64,000 bases of DNA from Flavobacteriia bacterium (GCA_015999765.1 JAECQR010000002.1:377768-441767), one strand, 5' to 3'. Shown: positions 17,995 to 27,389, counted from the stretch's first letter. The notes: generated from the sequence alone by a model not told the origin. Program-made: numbers and translations.

Positions 17995-18009
17995 TTCTAA
18001 ATTTTCAGA

Positions 18010-18972
18010 TTACGAAATCAACTTTACAATTTCCAGCGCGACTTTCAGGGCTTCGGTTCCATCTTCTAATGAAACTTCCACATTTTTATCCTCGGTGATA
18101 GCATCGGCGAAACTTTCGAGTTCGTCTAAGATCGCGTTATTAGGCTGAATATTAGGATATTCAAAGATAATCTGGTTTCTTTCGCCTTCCGCATTTTCAA
18201 TAATCATATCGAAATCTGTAGGATTTTCCGGCGCTTCTTTCATGCGGATGACCTCTGCTTTTTTCTCTAAGAAATCTACGGAAATATAGGCGTCTTTCTG
18301 GAAAAACCTGGATTTTCGCATCGCTTTCATTGAGATTCTGGAAGTGGTGAGATTTGCTACACAGCCATTTTCAAATTCAATTCTTGCGTTACAGATATCC
18401 GGGGATTTGGAAACTACGGCAACTCCTGAGGCATGAATGTTTTTAACTTTTGATTTTACGATAGAAAGCAGAATATCCAGATCATGAATCATTAAATCCA
18501 AAACCACAGAAACATCAGTTCCGCGCGGATTAAATTCCGCCAAACGGTGAATTTCAATAAACATAGGATCATGAATGTGATCGCGGGAACCTATAAACGC
18601 AGGGTTGTATCTTTCAACATGCCCGACCTGGGCTTTAATTCCGTATTTCCGGCATTTGTATAAAATTTCTTCTGCCTGTTTCAAGGTTTGGGTAACGGGT
18701 TTTTCGATGAAAAAATGTTTGTGGTTTTCAATCGCTTTCATCGCATAATCATAATGATATAGCGTGGGAGTTACGATATCGAGCATATCGATTTCCTGGA
18801 GCAGTTCCTCAAAACGCTCGAAGTATCTGTAACCGAACTCCGCTTCGATTTTTGTTCCGTTTTCAGCGTCAGCATCATGAAAACCTACGAGTTCATATTT
18901 TTCCGACTGATTCAATAACCTTAAATGAATTTTACCAAGATGTCCGGCACCAACTAAACCTGCTTTAAGCAT
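18010..18972 (-). CDS. Gfo/Idh/MocA-family oxidoreductase
   Basis: 320 aa from the ATG at 18972 (MLKAGLVGAGHLGKIH). A longer in-frame TTG frame would run into the divergent pcm promoter and add no domain, so it is rejected. The N-terminal Rossmann fold binds NAD(P) (GLVGAGHLGKIH). FIEKPVTQTLKQAEEI carries the EKP catalytic Lys motif, and the C-terminal alpha/beta substrate domain follows (about residues 120-320). Substrates in this family are sugars, inositols or UDP-sugars; the specificity here is unknown. It is the first gene of the minus-strand operon, 15 bp before the beta-lactamase gene. Confidence 0.87.
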   Translation of the reverse strand: MLKAGLVGAGHLGKIHLRLLNQSEKYELVGFHDADAENGTKIEAEFGYRYFERFEELLQEIDMLDIVTPTLYHYDYAMKAIENHKHFFIEKPVTQTLKQAEEILYKCRKYGIKAQVGHVERYNPAFIGSRDHIHDPMFIEIHRLAEFNPRGTDVSVVLDLMIHDLDILLSIVKSKVKNIHASGVAVVSKSPDICNARIEFENGCVANLTTSRISMKAMRKSRFFQKDAYISVDFLEKKAEVIRMKEAPENPTDFDMIIENAEGERNQIIFEYPNIQPNNAILDELESFADAITEDKNVEVSLEDGTEALKVALEIVKLIS

Positions 18973-19051
18973 AGAAAATAAATTTTGGTAAAGATAATAA
19001 TTAGATGTCAGATATGTGAATGCGGCGTTCTGTTTTCTCAAATCTATTCAG

Positions 19052-19059
19052 TATTTTTG
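19052..19059 (+). promoter_or_regulatory. -7 box of the pcm promoter, very close to the start codon
   Basis: TATTTTTG (TAnnTTTG) ends only 4 bp before the pcm ATG, so transcription would begin at or within a few bases of the start codon, suggesting a leaderless mRNA. Confidence 0.45.
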
Positions 19060-19063
19060 TCCA

Positions 19064-19714
19064 ATGCAGGATTCATTTTTACATAAGGGAAAACGAAAAA
19101 TTTTAGTAGAATACCTTCGGGACAAAATTGGGATTACCGACGGCAATGTTTTAAAAGCAATGAATGATGTTCCGCGACACCTTTTCCTTGAAAGTATTTT
19201 TGAAGATTATGCCTACGAAGACCGCGCTTTTCCGATCCTTGCAAAACAGACGATTTCTCATCCCTCTACTGTTGCGGAGCAGACAGAACTTCTTGAACTT
19301 AACGACAAAGAAAAAGTACTCGAAATTGGTACCGGAAGTGGTTACCAGACTGCAGTTCTGGTCGCTATGAACGCCTGGGTTTATACGGTAGAGCGTCAAA
19401 AAGACCTCCATGATTTCGCCCATAAAAAATTACGGGACCTGCATCTTCGTCCGAAATTCCAGAGTTTTGGAGATGGTTTTGCAGGCCTGCCGACTTTTGC
19501 TCCGTTCGATAAAATTCTGGTGACCTGTGGTGCAGAAACGTTGCCTACAGAACTTCTTCATCAACTGAAAGTAGGAGGGAAGATGGTGATTCCTCTTGGG
19601 AAAACCGACGAGCAAATTCTGACAAGATTTACAAAAAAATCGGAGAAGGAATTCGAGAAAGAAGAATTCGGCGCCTATAAATTTGTGCCGATGCTGAACA
19701 GTACCAACCAGTAA
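19064..19714 (+). CDS. pcm: Protein-L-isoaspartate O-methyltransferase
   Basis: 216 aa from the ATG at 19064. The longer in-frame GTG frame at 19016 lies upstream of the promoter and is rejected. It methylates L-isoaspartyl residues in damaged proteins using S-adenosylmethionine. Family motifs: DVPRHLFL, QTISHPSTVAEQTELL, the SAM loop VLEIGTGSGYQTAVL, the acidic VYTVER, and DKILVTCGAETLP. It is cytosolic, divergent from the Gfo/Idh operon, and monocistronic. Confidence 0.95.
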   Translation: MQDSFLHKGKRKILVEYLRDKIGITDGNVLKAMNDVPRHLFLESIFEDYAYEDRAFPILAKQTISHPSTVAEQTELLELNDKEKVLEIGTGSGYQTAVLVAMNAWVYTVERQKDLHDFAHKKLRDLHLRPKFQSFGDGFAGLPTFAPFDKILVTCGAETLPTELLHQLKVGGKMVIPLGKTDEQILTRFTKKSEKEFEKEEFGAYKFVPMLNSTNQ

Positions 19715-19817
19715 GCGTATATAAAATTTCCTGAAAACACACTTGGTTTTTATACAATAAAGTTTTCAAAACTGACAAAAAACATATTCCAGATTCGCTA
19801 TTTCGAATTATAGAATG

Positions 19818-19825
19818 TATTTTTG
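19818..19825 (+). promoter_or_regulatory. -7 box of the ccsBA promoter
   Basis: TATTTTTG, matching TAnnTTTG, 39 bp upstream of the start codon. Confidence 0.45.
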
Positions 19826-19864
19826 CAGCTATTTGAACTTTTATAAATCTGATAGTTTCTTAAA

Positions 19865-22800
19865 ATGAAAAAAATCCTAAGTATTTTAATTTCTACCCGG
19901 ACGATGGCGCTTTTGTTGCTGGTTTATGCGTTCTCAATGGCTTACGCAACCTTTCTCGAAAACGACTATGGTACTCCTACAGCTAAAGCATTGATATATG
20001 AAGCCAAATGGTTTGAAGGAGTTATGCTGCTTCTGATCCTAAACTTTATCGGAAATATTTCAAGATATAGACTCTGGAAACGGGAAAAATGGCCGGTTTT
20101 GGTATTTCACCTTTCCTTTATTCTTATTTTTATTGGTGGTGCAGTTACCAGATATATCAGCTATGAGGGGATAATGCACATTCGTGAAGGTGAAACCTCC
20201 AACGAAGTAATTACAGATAAAAATTTCTTTAAAATTCAAATTGAGGAGAAAGGAGATATTCTTAACTATCAGGATGTTCCCTATCTGATGTCGCCGCTTC
20301 ACAAAAATTTCAAAGCAAGTTATGATTATCACGGCAAGCAGATTTCTGTGAAAGCCACCGATTTTATCCAGAGAAAAAAAGACAGTTTAATTGCCGGCAA
20401 TACCGGAACTGAATTTCTGCATGTGGTTTCCACTGGACAGTCGGGACGTGAAAACATTTACATCAAACCGGGAGAATCGAAATCAATTAACGGAACATTG
20501 GTAACTTTCAACCGCGCGATTGAAGGTGCGGTGGAATTCAACAATACCAGCGGCAGTTTGATGATTAAAACTCCTGTAGATGCTGAGTTTATGACTATGG
20601 CGACGCAGGCAACCGGCACCACGAAAAAAGATGAATACCAGCCTTTGGTTCTCAGAAGTCTTTACACGGTGAACGATCTGAAGTTGGTAGTACCCGAGGG
20701 TTTAAAAAAAGGAAAACTGATCGCTTATGAGGGCGACAGAAAAAAAGACAAAGATGTATCTGATCAGCTTACCGTAGAAGTTCAGGGACCGAAAACAAAA
20801 CTTGCAGTTGATTTACCCGTGGAAAAGGGAAATCCTAATGCTTTCAAACAGATTTCATTGGATGGGATGAACATTATCCTGGGTTTCGGACCGAAAGTTT
20901 ATACCACGCCGTTCTCCCTGAAATTAGATGATTTCGTCATGGAAACTTATCCGGGAAGTTCATCACCCAGCGCCTACGAAAGCCACGTTCAGATCATTGA
21001 CGGAGGCAAACAGACTCCTTACAAAATCTATATGAACCACGTTTTGAATCATGGCGGATACCGTTTCTTCCAGGCGAGTTTCGATCCGGACAGACAGGGA
21101 ACTGTACTTTCGGTTAACCACGATTTCTGGGGAACACTGATTACTTATATTGGATATTTCTTCCTATTCGGCGGAATGTTTATTATCTTCTTCTGGAAGG
21201 GAACACATTTCTGGAAACTCAATAAAATGTTGAAAGATGTAAACAGAAAAAGAACCGCGATGGTAATTCTTTTCCTGTTGAGTTTAAATCTTTCTGCACA
21301 AAAGATCGATACCCACGGAACAGATGGATCTGCGAAAACTACACATTCAGCAAACGACGGACATAATCATGGTAGTGATGCGGATTTACTGTTAGAAGAG
21401 CCAGCTCCTAAGAAACAGCAGAATTCTTTAGCTTTAAGATCGCCGCGCCCGATTACGGCCGATGAAATTATTGCAAGAAATACGATCAGTAAAGAACATG
21501 CAGATAAATTCGCGTATCTTTTAGTTCAGAATTACGAAGGGCGTATCGTTCCGATGAACACCCAGGCGCTTGACGTTCTGAGAAAACTTTACAAAAAAGA
21601 CGCATTCCGCGGAACCGATGGTAAACACTTAACGGCAAACCAATGGTTTTTATCAATTAACACCGATACCGCAAGCTGGACAATGGTTCCGATCATTAAA
21701 GTCGGTACAAAAGGCGGCGACGAACTGAAGAAGAAAACGAAGGCTAATGAGGACGGTTATACCACACTAATGTCGCTGTTCCCGGCAGATGCACAGGGAA
21801 ATCTGCACTATGTTTTAGAAGACGATTATCAGGAAGCATTCCGTAAAAAACCGGCAGAGCAGTCGAATTATGATAAAGAAGTGATCAATGTAAATGACCG
21901 TGTTCAGGCATTTAATGAATTCTTCAGCGGACAGTTTATGAGAATTGTTCCGGTGCAGAATGATCCGAACAACACCTGGCATTCCTGGCTGGACCAGAAT
22001 TTCGAACCAGATATGGAATCCCAAAAAGTAATGGGACCCTATTTCTCTGAAGTGATGGCTGCGCAAAAATCAGGTAATTGGAGCAAGGCAGATGCTGAAC
22101 TTCAGAAGCTTTCACAATACCAGCAGACTTGGGGGAAAAACGTAGTTCCTCCCCAATCAAAAGTTGACCTTGAAGTATTTATGAACAAGGTGAATATTAA
22201 TTTTCATTTATTGATTTTTTACACCATCATTGGTGGTCTTCTATTGGTATTAGGATTTATCGAGTTATTCAGACCAAGCAAGATACTCAGTAAAATCATC
22301 AAAGGACTTATTTTAGTAGGGCTTGTAGGATATTTCTTCCAGTTTTTAGGTTTGGTGGCGAGATGGTATATTTCCGGTCACGCACCTTGGAGTAACGGTT
22401 ACGAAGCCATTATTTTCATCTCATGGGTGGGAATTACAGCAGGTCTGATGCTTTACAGAAATTCCAACGCACTGATTCCGGCAGCCGGATTTATGGTTGC
22501 AGTAATTATGATGGGATTTGCGCACGGAGGTTCAGCACTTGATCCGCAGATTACACCACTTGTTCCTGTATTGAAATCTTACTGGCTGATTATTCACGTG
22601 GCAATTATTACTGCGAGTTACGGATTCTTCGGGCTTTCCATGGTGATTGCGATCATTGTACTCATGTTTTATATTTTCACTAATAAGAAAGTGTACAAAA
22701 TCCACAGCGATACTACCATTAAAGAACTTACCATTGTTTCGGAAATGTCTCTTACCATAGGGCTTTATGCCTTAACTGTAGGTACATTCCTGGGAGGAAT

Positions 22801-23128
22801 TTGGGCGAACGAATCCTGGGGCCGTTACTGGAGCTGGGATCCTAAAGAAACCTGGGCGTTTATCTCCGTAATGGTTTATGCATTCGTACTTCACATGCGT
22901 CTGGTTCCCGGTTTAAGGGGAAGATGGGCTTTCCACGTGGCAGCGCTCTTCGCAATCAGTACGATTGTAATGACGTACTTCGGAGTGAATTACTACCTGA
23001 GCGGCCTGCATTCTTATGCTGCAGGTGATCCGGTTCCGGTTCCGGCTTGGGTCTATATTGGTACAGCATTTATGCTTACTCTTGCAGCGGTTTCGTATTT
23101 CCGGTTCAAGAAGTTAAGAAAATCTTAG
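19865..23128 (+). CDS. ccsBA: Fused ResB-CcsA cytochrome c biogenesis protein (system II)
   Basis: 1087 aa. The N-terminal half is ResB/CcsB-like: membrane segments near residues 10-30, 48-65 and 75-95, then a large periplasmic domain ending in a membrane segment near residues 420-445. The C-terminal third is CcsA-like with repeated helices, heme-ligand His residues, and the tryptophan-rich WWD motif WGRYWSWDPKETW (about residue 980). It exports heme and attaches it to apocytochrome c. Between the halves is a soluble insert of about 300 residues that starts like a second signal peptide (LFLLSLNLSAQ) and has a His-rich stretch (TTHSANDGHNHG). Confidence 0.93.
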   Translation: MKKILSILISTRTMALLLLVYAFSMAYATFLENDYGTPTAKALIYEAKWFEGVMLLLILNFIGNISRYRLWKREKWPVLVFHLSFILIFIGGAVTRYISYEGIMHIREGETSNEVITDKNFFKIQIEEKGDILNYQDVPYLMSPLHKNFKASYDYHGKQISVKATDFIQRKKDSLIAGNTGTEFLHVVSTGQSGRENIYIKPGESKSINGTLVTFNRAIEGAVEFNNTSGSLMIKTPVDAEFMTMATQATGTTKKDEYQPLVLRSLYTVNDLKLVVPEGLKKGKLIAYEGDRKKDKDVSDQLTVEVQGPKTKLAVDLPVEKGNPNAFKQISLDGMNIILGFGPKVYTTPFSLKLDDFVMETYPGSSSPSAYESHVQIIDGGKQTPYKIYMNHVLNHGGYRFFQASFDPDRQGTVLSVNHDFWGTLITYIGYFFLFGGMFIIFFWKGTHFWKLNKMLKDVNRKRTAMVILFLLSLNLSAQKIDTHGTDGSAKTTHSANDGHNHGSDADLLLEEPAPKKQQNSLALRSPRPITADEIIARNTISKEHADKFAYLLVQNYEGRIVPMNTQALDVLRKLYKKDAFRGTDGKHLTANQWFLSINTDTASWTMVPIIKVGTKGGDELKKKTKANEDGYTTLMSLFPADAQGNLHYVLEDDYQEAFRKKPAEQSNYDKEVINVNDRVQAFNEFFSGQFMRIVPVQNDPNNTWHSWLDQNFEPDMESQKVMGPYFSEVMAAQKSGNWSKADAELQKLSQYQQTWGKNVVPPQSKVDLEVFMNKVNINFHLLIFYTIIGGLLLVLGFIELFRPSKILSKIIKGLILVGLVGYFFQFLGLVARWYISGHAPWSNGYEAIIFISWVGITAGLMLYRNSNALIPAAGFMVAVIMMGFAHGGSALDPQITPLVPVLKSYWLIIHVAIITASYGFFGLSMVIAIIVLMFYIFTNKKVYKIHSDTTIKELTIVSEMSLTIGLYALTVGTFLGGIWANESWGRYWSWDPKETWAFISVMVYAFVLHMRLVPGLRGRWAFHVAALFAISTIVMTYFGVNYYLSGLHSYAAGDPVPVPAWVYIGTAFMLTLAAVSYFRFKKLRKS

Positions 23129-23146
23129 AACAAATTAAATCATAAG

Positions 23147-23178
23147 AAATCCCGGAACTATTTTCCGGGATTTTTATT
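23147..23178 (+). terminator. Intrinsic terminator after ccsBA
   Basis: Stem AAATCCCGGAA / TTCCGGGATTT (23147-23157 and 23163-23173) with a five-base loop and a T-rich tail. Confidence 0.9.
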
Positions 23179-23278
23179 TTGGGAAATCTTGGAATTATGA
23201 AGAGTACTGAAGATTGATTTGTTATGAATCGCCTTACTGTTAGAATTCTGTTTTTATCTAAAATCACTAAATATTCAT

Positions 23279-23286
23279 TAGATTTG
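23279..23286 (+). promoter_or_regulatory. -7 box of the rnz promoter
   Basis: TAGATTTG, matching TAnnTTTG, 43 bp upstream of the TTG start of rnz. Confidence 0.45.
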
Positions 23287-23329
23287 TAACCTTTACAGCT
23301 AATATTAAATATTAATCCCTTTCACAGTT

Positions 23330-24247
23330 TTGAGTACTTTTCTCACCATTCTCGGCTTTAATTCGGCAATTCCTACAGTGAATTCCTCGCCAACTGCACA
23401 GTTTCTGGAAATGGAGGAGCGCGCTTTCTTGATTGACTGTGGCGAAGGAACTCAGGTTCAGTTGCGCAAAGCGAAAGCGAGATTTTCTAAGATCAATCAT
23501 ATATTTATTTCGCATCTGCATGGTGACCACTGTTTTGGTTTACCCGGGCTTATCGCCTCATTTAGGCTGTTGGGGAGAGAAACTCCGCTGCATATTTATG
23601 CTCCGAAAGGCATTAAAGAAATGCTCGAAACTATTTTCAGAATTACTGAAACACATAAAGGTTTTGAACTGATTTATCATGAACTCGAAAGCAAAAAATC
23701 GGTAAGAATATTTGAAGATAACAGGCTTGAAGTGTTTACCATACCGCTTAATCACAGGATTTACTGCAATGGTTATCTCTTTCGAGAGAAACCGAAAGAA
23801 CGGCATCTCAACATGCAGGAAATTTCAAAATATCCGGAAATCGAAACCTGCGACTATCATAATTTAAAATTGGGAAAAGATTTTCTGTTGAGCGACGGAT
23901 ACCTCTTAAAAAACGAGGTGCTGACTACCGAACCTACAAAATCTGTTTCTTACGCATTTTGCAGTGATACCCGGTACCTTGAATCAATTCTGCCCATCAT
24001 TGAAAATGTGGATGTGCTTTATCACGAAGCTACTTTTCTGCATGAACTTAAAGAAATGGCAGATTATACCGGACATACGACCGCGTTGGAAGCCGCCCGC
24101 ATTGCGAGAAAAGCCAACGTCGGAAAATTAATTCTCGGTCATTTTTCCAACAGATATCACGATTTGAATGTATTTACAGACGAAGCGCGTGAAGTTTTTG
24201 CCAATACCTTTCTTCCCAAAGCTCTGGAAGCGGTTAAAATAGGATAA
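23330..24247 (+). CDS. rnz: Ribonuclease Z (tRNase Z)
   Basis: 305 aa metallo-beta-lactamase-fold endonuclease that matures tRNA 3' ends, important here because the tRNA in this window lacks an encoded CCA. Motifs: LTILGFNSAIP, LIDCGEGTQVQL, the zinc motif HLHGDH (residues 62-67), the Phe/Gly-rich exosite region, FCSDTRY, HEATFL, and GHFSNRY. The start is TTG at 23330: the first ATG is about 27 codons in and would remove the first strands, so TTG is strongly favoured. It overlaps into a two-gene unit with the TIGR02757 gene, which starts 2 bp after its stop. Confidence 0.94.
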   Translation: MSTFLTILGFNSAIPTVNSSPTAQFLEMEERAFLIDCGEGTQVQLRKAKARFSKINHIFISHLHGDHCFGLPGLIASFRLLGRETPLHIYAPKGIKEMLETIFRITETHKGFELIYHELESKKSVRIFEDNRLEVFTIPLNHRIYCNGYLFREKPKERHLNMQEISKYPEIETCDYHNLKLGKDFLLSDGYLLKNEVLTTEPTKSVSYAFCSDTRYLESILPIIENVDVLYHEATFLHELKEMADYTGHTTALEAARIARKANVGKLILGHFSNRYHDLNVFTDEAREVFANTFLPKALEAVKIG

Positions 24248-24249
24248 GA

Positions 24250-25014
24250 ATGATTTTTTCTGAATTAAAGAATTTTCTGGATGAAAAAGCCGAATTCTAT
24301 AATGCGCCTGAGTTTATTGATAATGATCCCGTTCAGATTCCTCATCGTTTTTCGCTGAAACAGGATATAGAAATTACAGGTTTTTTAACCGCAACAATTT
24401 CGTGGGGAACCCGAAAATCCATCATAAATGATGCGGAGAAAATGCTCACTTTTATGGAACATTCCCCATACGATTTCGTCCGCAATGTTTCTGTGAAAGA
24501 ATTGGAAAGCTTAAAGAACCGAAGTATTCACAGAACGTTTAACGGCGAAGATTTCAGGGAATTTATCCTAAATCTCAAAAGAATTTATGAGGAAAATGAA
24601 AGTCTTGAAAGTCTTTTCTCAATTCAGGGAACTGAAACTAACTTCTACCATTCTTTAGAACGTTTCAGGCAGAATTTCATTGGTAATGATCAACACCGGA
24701 GCCACAAGCATGTGAGTTCAACCTGCAAAAATTCTTCGGCAAAAAGACTCATGATGTTTCTTCGCTGGATGGTTCGGAAAGACCGAAAAGGCGTGGATTT
24801 TGGGATTTGGGAAACCATTGATCCGAAGAATCTTTCTATTCCGCTGGATGTTCATACCGGAAATATCTCAAGAAAACTCAGCTTGATTCAGCGAAAACAA
24901 AACGACTGGAAAACGGTGGAAGAAATGGATTTGGCAATCAGAAAGTTTGATCCTGCCGATCCTGCAAAATATGATTTCGCGCTTTTTGGCTTAGGCGTTT
25001 CAGGGGATTTTTAA
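24250..25014 (+). CDS. TIGR02757 family (DUF2400) protein
   Basis: 254 aa, soluble and mostly helical. It matches the TIGR02757 family of Bacteroidota and Proteobacteria: N-terminal LKNFLDEKAEFYN, ITGFLTATISWGTRKSIINDAEKML, HRTFNGEDF, then KRLMMFLRWMVRKDRKGVDFGIW and IPLDVHTGNISRKL. The helical motifs and the late LDVHTGN have some likeness to helix-hairpin-helix DNA glycosylases, but the biochemical role is not established. It starts 2 bp after rnz, so the two are probably translationally coupled. Confidence 0.8.
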   Translation: MIFSELKNFLDEKAEFYNAPEFIDNDPVQIPHRFSLKQDIEITGFLTATISWGTRKSIINDAEKMLTFMEHSPYDFVRNVSVKELESLKNRSIHRTFNGEDFREFILNLKRIYEENESLESLFSIQGTETNFYHSLERFRQNFIGNDQHRSHKHVSSTCKNSSAKRLMMFLRWMVRKDRKGVDFGIWETIDPKNLSIPLDVHTGNISRKLSLIQRKQNDWKTVEEMDLAIRKFDPADPAKYDFALFGLGVSGDF

Positions 25015-25039
25015 CTAAATTTGCCCAAACTTCTTGAAA

Positions 25040-25594
25040 ATGGGACGAAAGGAAGAACGCGAAAAGAAAATTCAGCTTTTAGAAAAAGTAACCGACGGGG
25101 TAATGTGGTGGATTGGTTCAATTCCTTCACTCATTGTGCATTCAATTGTCTTTGCAACCGCTTTCCTGCTGCCGGTTTTCGGTATTGTGAGCGTTGATAA
25201 AATGCTGCTCGTTTTAACCACCGTTTTATCTTTGGAGGCTATTTATCTTGCTATTTTCATTCAGATGTCGGTGAACAGAAGTCAGGAACATATCGAAGAT
25301 ATCCGAGAAGATATTGAAGAAATTCAGGATGACATTGAGGAAATCAGCGAAGATATCGAAGAAATCAGCGAGGATATTGATGATATTCAGGAAGATATTG
25401 AAGATATTGCCGAAGACGAAGACGATGAAGATCACAACGAACGCGCGAAAAATGTAATGCTCAAGAGCAACGTTTCCTCCAATAAAAACGACATCAAAGC
25501 ATTAAGGGAAATGATAGCTAATCTTCAGCAGCAACTGGAAGACCTGAAAACCGAAGATGATGCCGCAAGTGAAGAAAATCCTGGCGGAAATTAA
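25040..25594 (+). CDS. Membrane protein with long acidic heptad-repeat coiled coil
   Basis: 184 aa from the ATG at 25040; an in-frame TTG two codons upstream is less likely. The N-terminal part has two membrane helices (about residues 28-48 and 55-77: SLIVHSIVFATAFLLPVFG; LLVLTTVLSLEAIYLAIFIQM) and then a Ser/Asn/Arg cluster (SVNRSQEH), as in DUF1003-like proteins. It continues as a tandem acidic heptad (EDIEEI / SEDIEEI / QEDIEDI) over about residues 85-132 and a second Leu-rich segment (MIANLQQQLEDL). The function is unknown; a membrane-anchored coiled-coil oligomer is likely. The stop overlaps the convergent rsmA stop by 3-4 bases. Confidence 0.75.
   Translation: MGRKEEREKKIQLLEKVTDGVMWWIGSIPSLIVHSIVFATAFLLPVFGIVSVDKMLLVLTTVLSLEAIYLAIFIQMSVNRSQEHIEDIREDIEEIQDDIEEISEDIEEISEDIDDIQEDIEDIAEDEDDEDHNERAKNVMLKSNVSSNKNDIKALREMIANLQQQLEDLKTEDDAASEENPGGN
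25297..25430 (+). repeat. In-frame tandem repeat coding acidic heptads
   Basis: Imperfect 21-bp units encoding seven-residue blocks of the type E-D-I-E-E-I-S/Q recur through this stretch. Two adjacent units (GAAATCAGCGAAGATATCGA and GAAATCAGCGAGGATATTGA) are nearly identical in DNA as well as protein. Confidence 0.75.
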
Positions 25595-26358
25595 GCGTTT
25601 TTCCATTCAATAGTGAACGAGATAAAATCCTGAACCGACAGTTCTTCAGCACGTTTTTCAAGAAAAGGATGGTTCTGCAGCGCTTCCGGAATATTCAGAA
25701 CTTTCAGCGAATTCGAAAGTTTTTTCCTTCTCTGCCCAAAACCTGCCTTTACAATCTGTTTAAAAAGAACTTCGTTTCCAGCTAATCCTTCTTTTGGATT
25801 TCTGGTGAGTCTAATCACACCGGATTTTACTTTCGGCGGCGGATTGAAAACGTTTTCGTGAACAGTAAAAAGATATTTTACATCATAAAGTGCCTGCACC
25901 AGAACCGACAGGATTCCGTAATCCTTAGTCCGCGGGACTGCAGCAGTTCTTTCGGCAACTTCTTTCTGGAACATTCCGACCATTTCCGGTACATAATCAT
26001 AAAAGTCAATGATTTTAAATAAAATCTGCGACGAGATATTGTAAGGGAAATTTCCGATGACTGCAACCTGATCATTAAAGACATTTGCCACATCAATTTT
26101 AAGGAAATCGCCTGTGAAATGTTGCGCCTGCAGTTTCGGGTAATGATTTTTCAGATAATCAATGGATTCCATGTCGATTTCAGCAACGAAGATTTCAGCG
26201 TTTTTATCCAGAAGATATTTAGTAAGAACGCCCATTCCCGGACCCACTTCGAGCACTTTACTGTAATTTTCCAGACTTAGTGCATCTACAATATTTTTGG
26301 CAATATTTTCGTCCGTCAGGAAATGTTGGCCGAGATGTTTCTTCGCTCTTACGCTCAT
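25591..26358 (-). CDS. rsmA: 16S rRNA dimethyladenosine transferase (RsmA/KsgA)
   Basis: 255 aa. It dimethylates two adjacent adenosines in the 3'-terminal hairpin of 16S rRNA, a late 30S-assembly checkpoint. Motifs: AKKHLGQHFL at the N-terminus, the SAM loop VLEVGPGMGVLTKYLL, VAEIDMESIDYL, the catalytic GNFPYNISSQILFKI (NFPY type), and the C-terminal helical domain with KVKSGVIRLTR and FGQRRKKLSNSLK. It is divergent from ftsX and convergent with the coiled-coil membrane-protein gene. Confidence 0.96.
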   Translation of the reverse strand: MSVRAKKHLGQHFLTDENIAKNIVDALSLENYSKVLEVGPGMGVLTKYLLDKNAEIFVAEIDMESIDYLKNHYPKLQAQHFTGDFLKIDVANVFNDQVAVIGNFPYNISSQILFKIIDFYDYVPEMVGMFQKEVAERTAAVPRTKDYGILSVLVQALYDVKYLFTVHENVFNPPPKVKSGVIRLTRNPKEGLAGNEVLFKQIVKAGFGQRRKKLSNSLKVLNIPEALQNHPFLEKRAEELSVQDFISFTIEWKNA

Positions 26359-26489
26359 AAAATCGATATTCTTAAGTTGAAATCCGGTGCTGAAAAGATT
26401 TTCTTTTATGTTTTTTTTAACACCGATTTTCTTGTATTCTCCGCAAATTACGGAAGTTTTTTTCTATTTTAGCAGAAATTTTTTATTTA

Positions 26490-27389
26490 ATGGCAAAGAC
26501 AGTTGAGGATTTTAACAAAAGACGCCTTCGCTCCAGTAATATTACGGTTGTCGTGAGTATCGCACTGGTTTTATTTTTGTTGGGATTAATGGGATTGATA
26601 TTGATTAATGCTCAGAAATATTCAGATTATATCAAGGAGCAACTTGTTGTAAATGCATATTTTGATGAAAATTTCGATGCGAAAGATTCTGCGAAAACTG
26701 TAAAAAGGGAACAGGAAACTTTCAAAAAAATCCAGGCTTTGGGCCCTGTAAAAAGAGCAACCTATATTACCCGTGAGATGGCCGCCGCAGAAGCTAAGAA
26801 AAGTATGGGCATTGAGTCGAGCGCACTTTTCGAAGAAAATATTTTCCCCTCCTCTGTCGAAGTTGCCTTGAAACCCGAATATGTGGATCCGGTAAGAATC
26901 GACGAAGCCATTAAGCAGATAAAAGCGACTCCCGGCATTGTAGATGTGAAGAACAACAGCACGCTGATGGTTGAAGTTTACAATAACCTCAACAATATCC
27001 TGAAATGGATTTTAGGATTCTCCATCCTCTTCCTGATTTTGGCTGTAGTTCTTATCAACAACTCGATACGGCTTAAGATTTTTTCTAAACGTTTCATTAT
27101 TAAGACCATGCAGCTTGTAGGTGCAAAACGCCGCTTTATTCTAAAACCTTTCATTAAAGAAGCGGTGATTCTAGGTGTCATTGGAGCTTTACTCGGTTTA
27201 GCGGTGCTTTTCGGTGCGTGGTATTATTTCATTACACAGATCGGAACACCTTTCGCACAGGATAATAATCAGCTCATTATTCTTGTTGTTGGTATCTTTC
27301 TTCTCGGCGTTTTAATCACCGTATTAAGTACCATTTTTGCGACATGGAGATTCCTCCGTTCGAATGTTGATGATTTATACTATTCATAA
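26490..27389 (+). CDS. ftsX: Cell-division permease FtsX
   Basis: 299 aa. Topology: an N-terminal helix (about residues 18-40), a periplasmic domain of about 130 residues (VVNAYFDENF...FPSSVEVALKPEYVD), then three membrane helices (about 175-195, 225-250, 262-285) with the FtsX motif KTMQLVGAKRRFI between them. With FtsE it forms an ABC-type complex that activates peptidoglycan hydrolases at the septum; the M23 proteins encoded in this window are plausible partners (inference). ftsE is not adjacent, as is usual in Bacteroidota. The DUF3098 gene begins 1 bp after its stop. Confidence 0.93.
   Translation: MAKTVEDFNKRRLRSSNITVVVSIALVLFLLGLMGLILINAQKYSDYIKEQLVVNAYFDENFDAKDSAKTVKREQETFKKIQALGPVKRATYITREMAAAEAKKSMGIESSALFEENIFPSSVEVALKPEYVDPVRIDEAIKQIKATPGIVDVKNNSTLMVEVYNNLNNILKWILGFSILFLILAVVLINNSIRLKIFSKRFIIKTMQLVGAKRRFILKPFIKEAVILGVIGALLGLAVLFGAWYYFITQIGTPFAQDNNQLIILVVGIFLLGVLITVLSTIFATWRFLRSNVDDLYYS

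Noticed and set aside
18973-19041. N-terminal extension of the Gfo/Idh protein from a TTG at 19041
   Set aside because: It would overlap the divergent pcm leader; the Rossmann fold begins exactly at the ATG at 18972.
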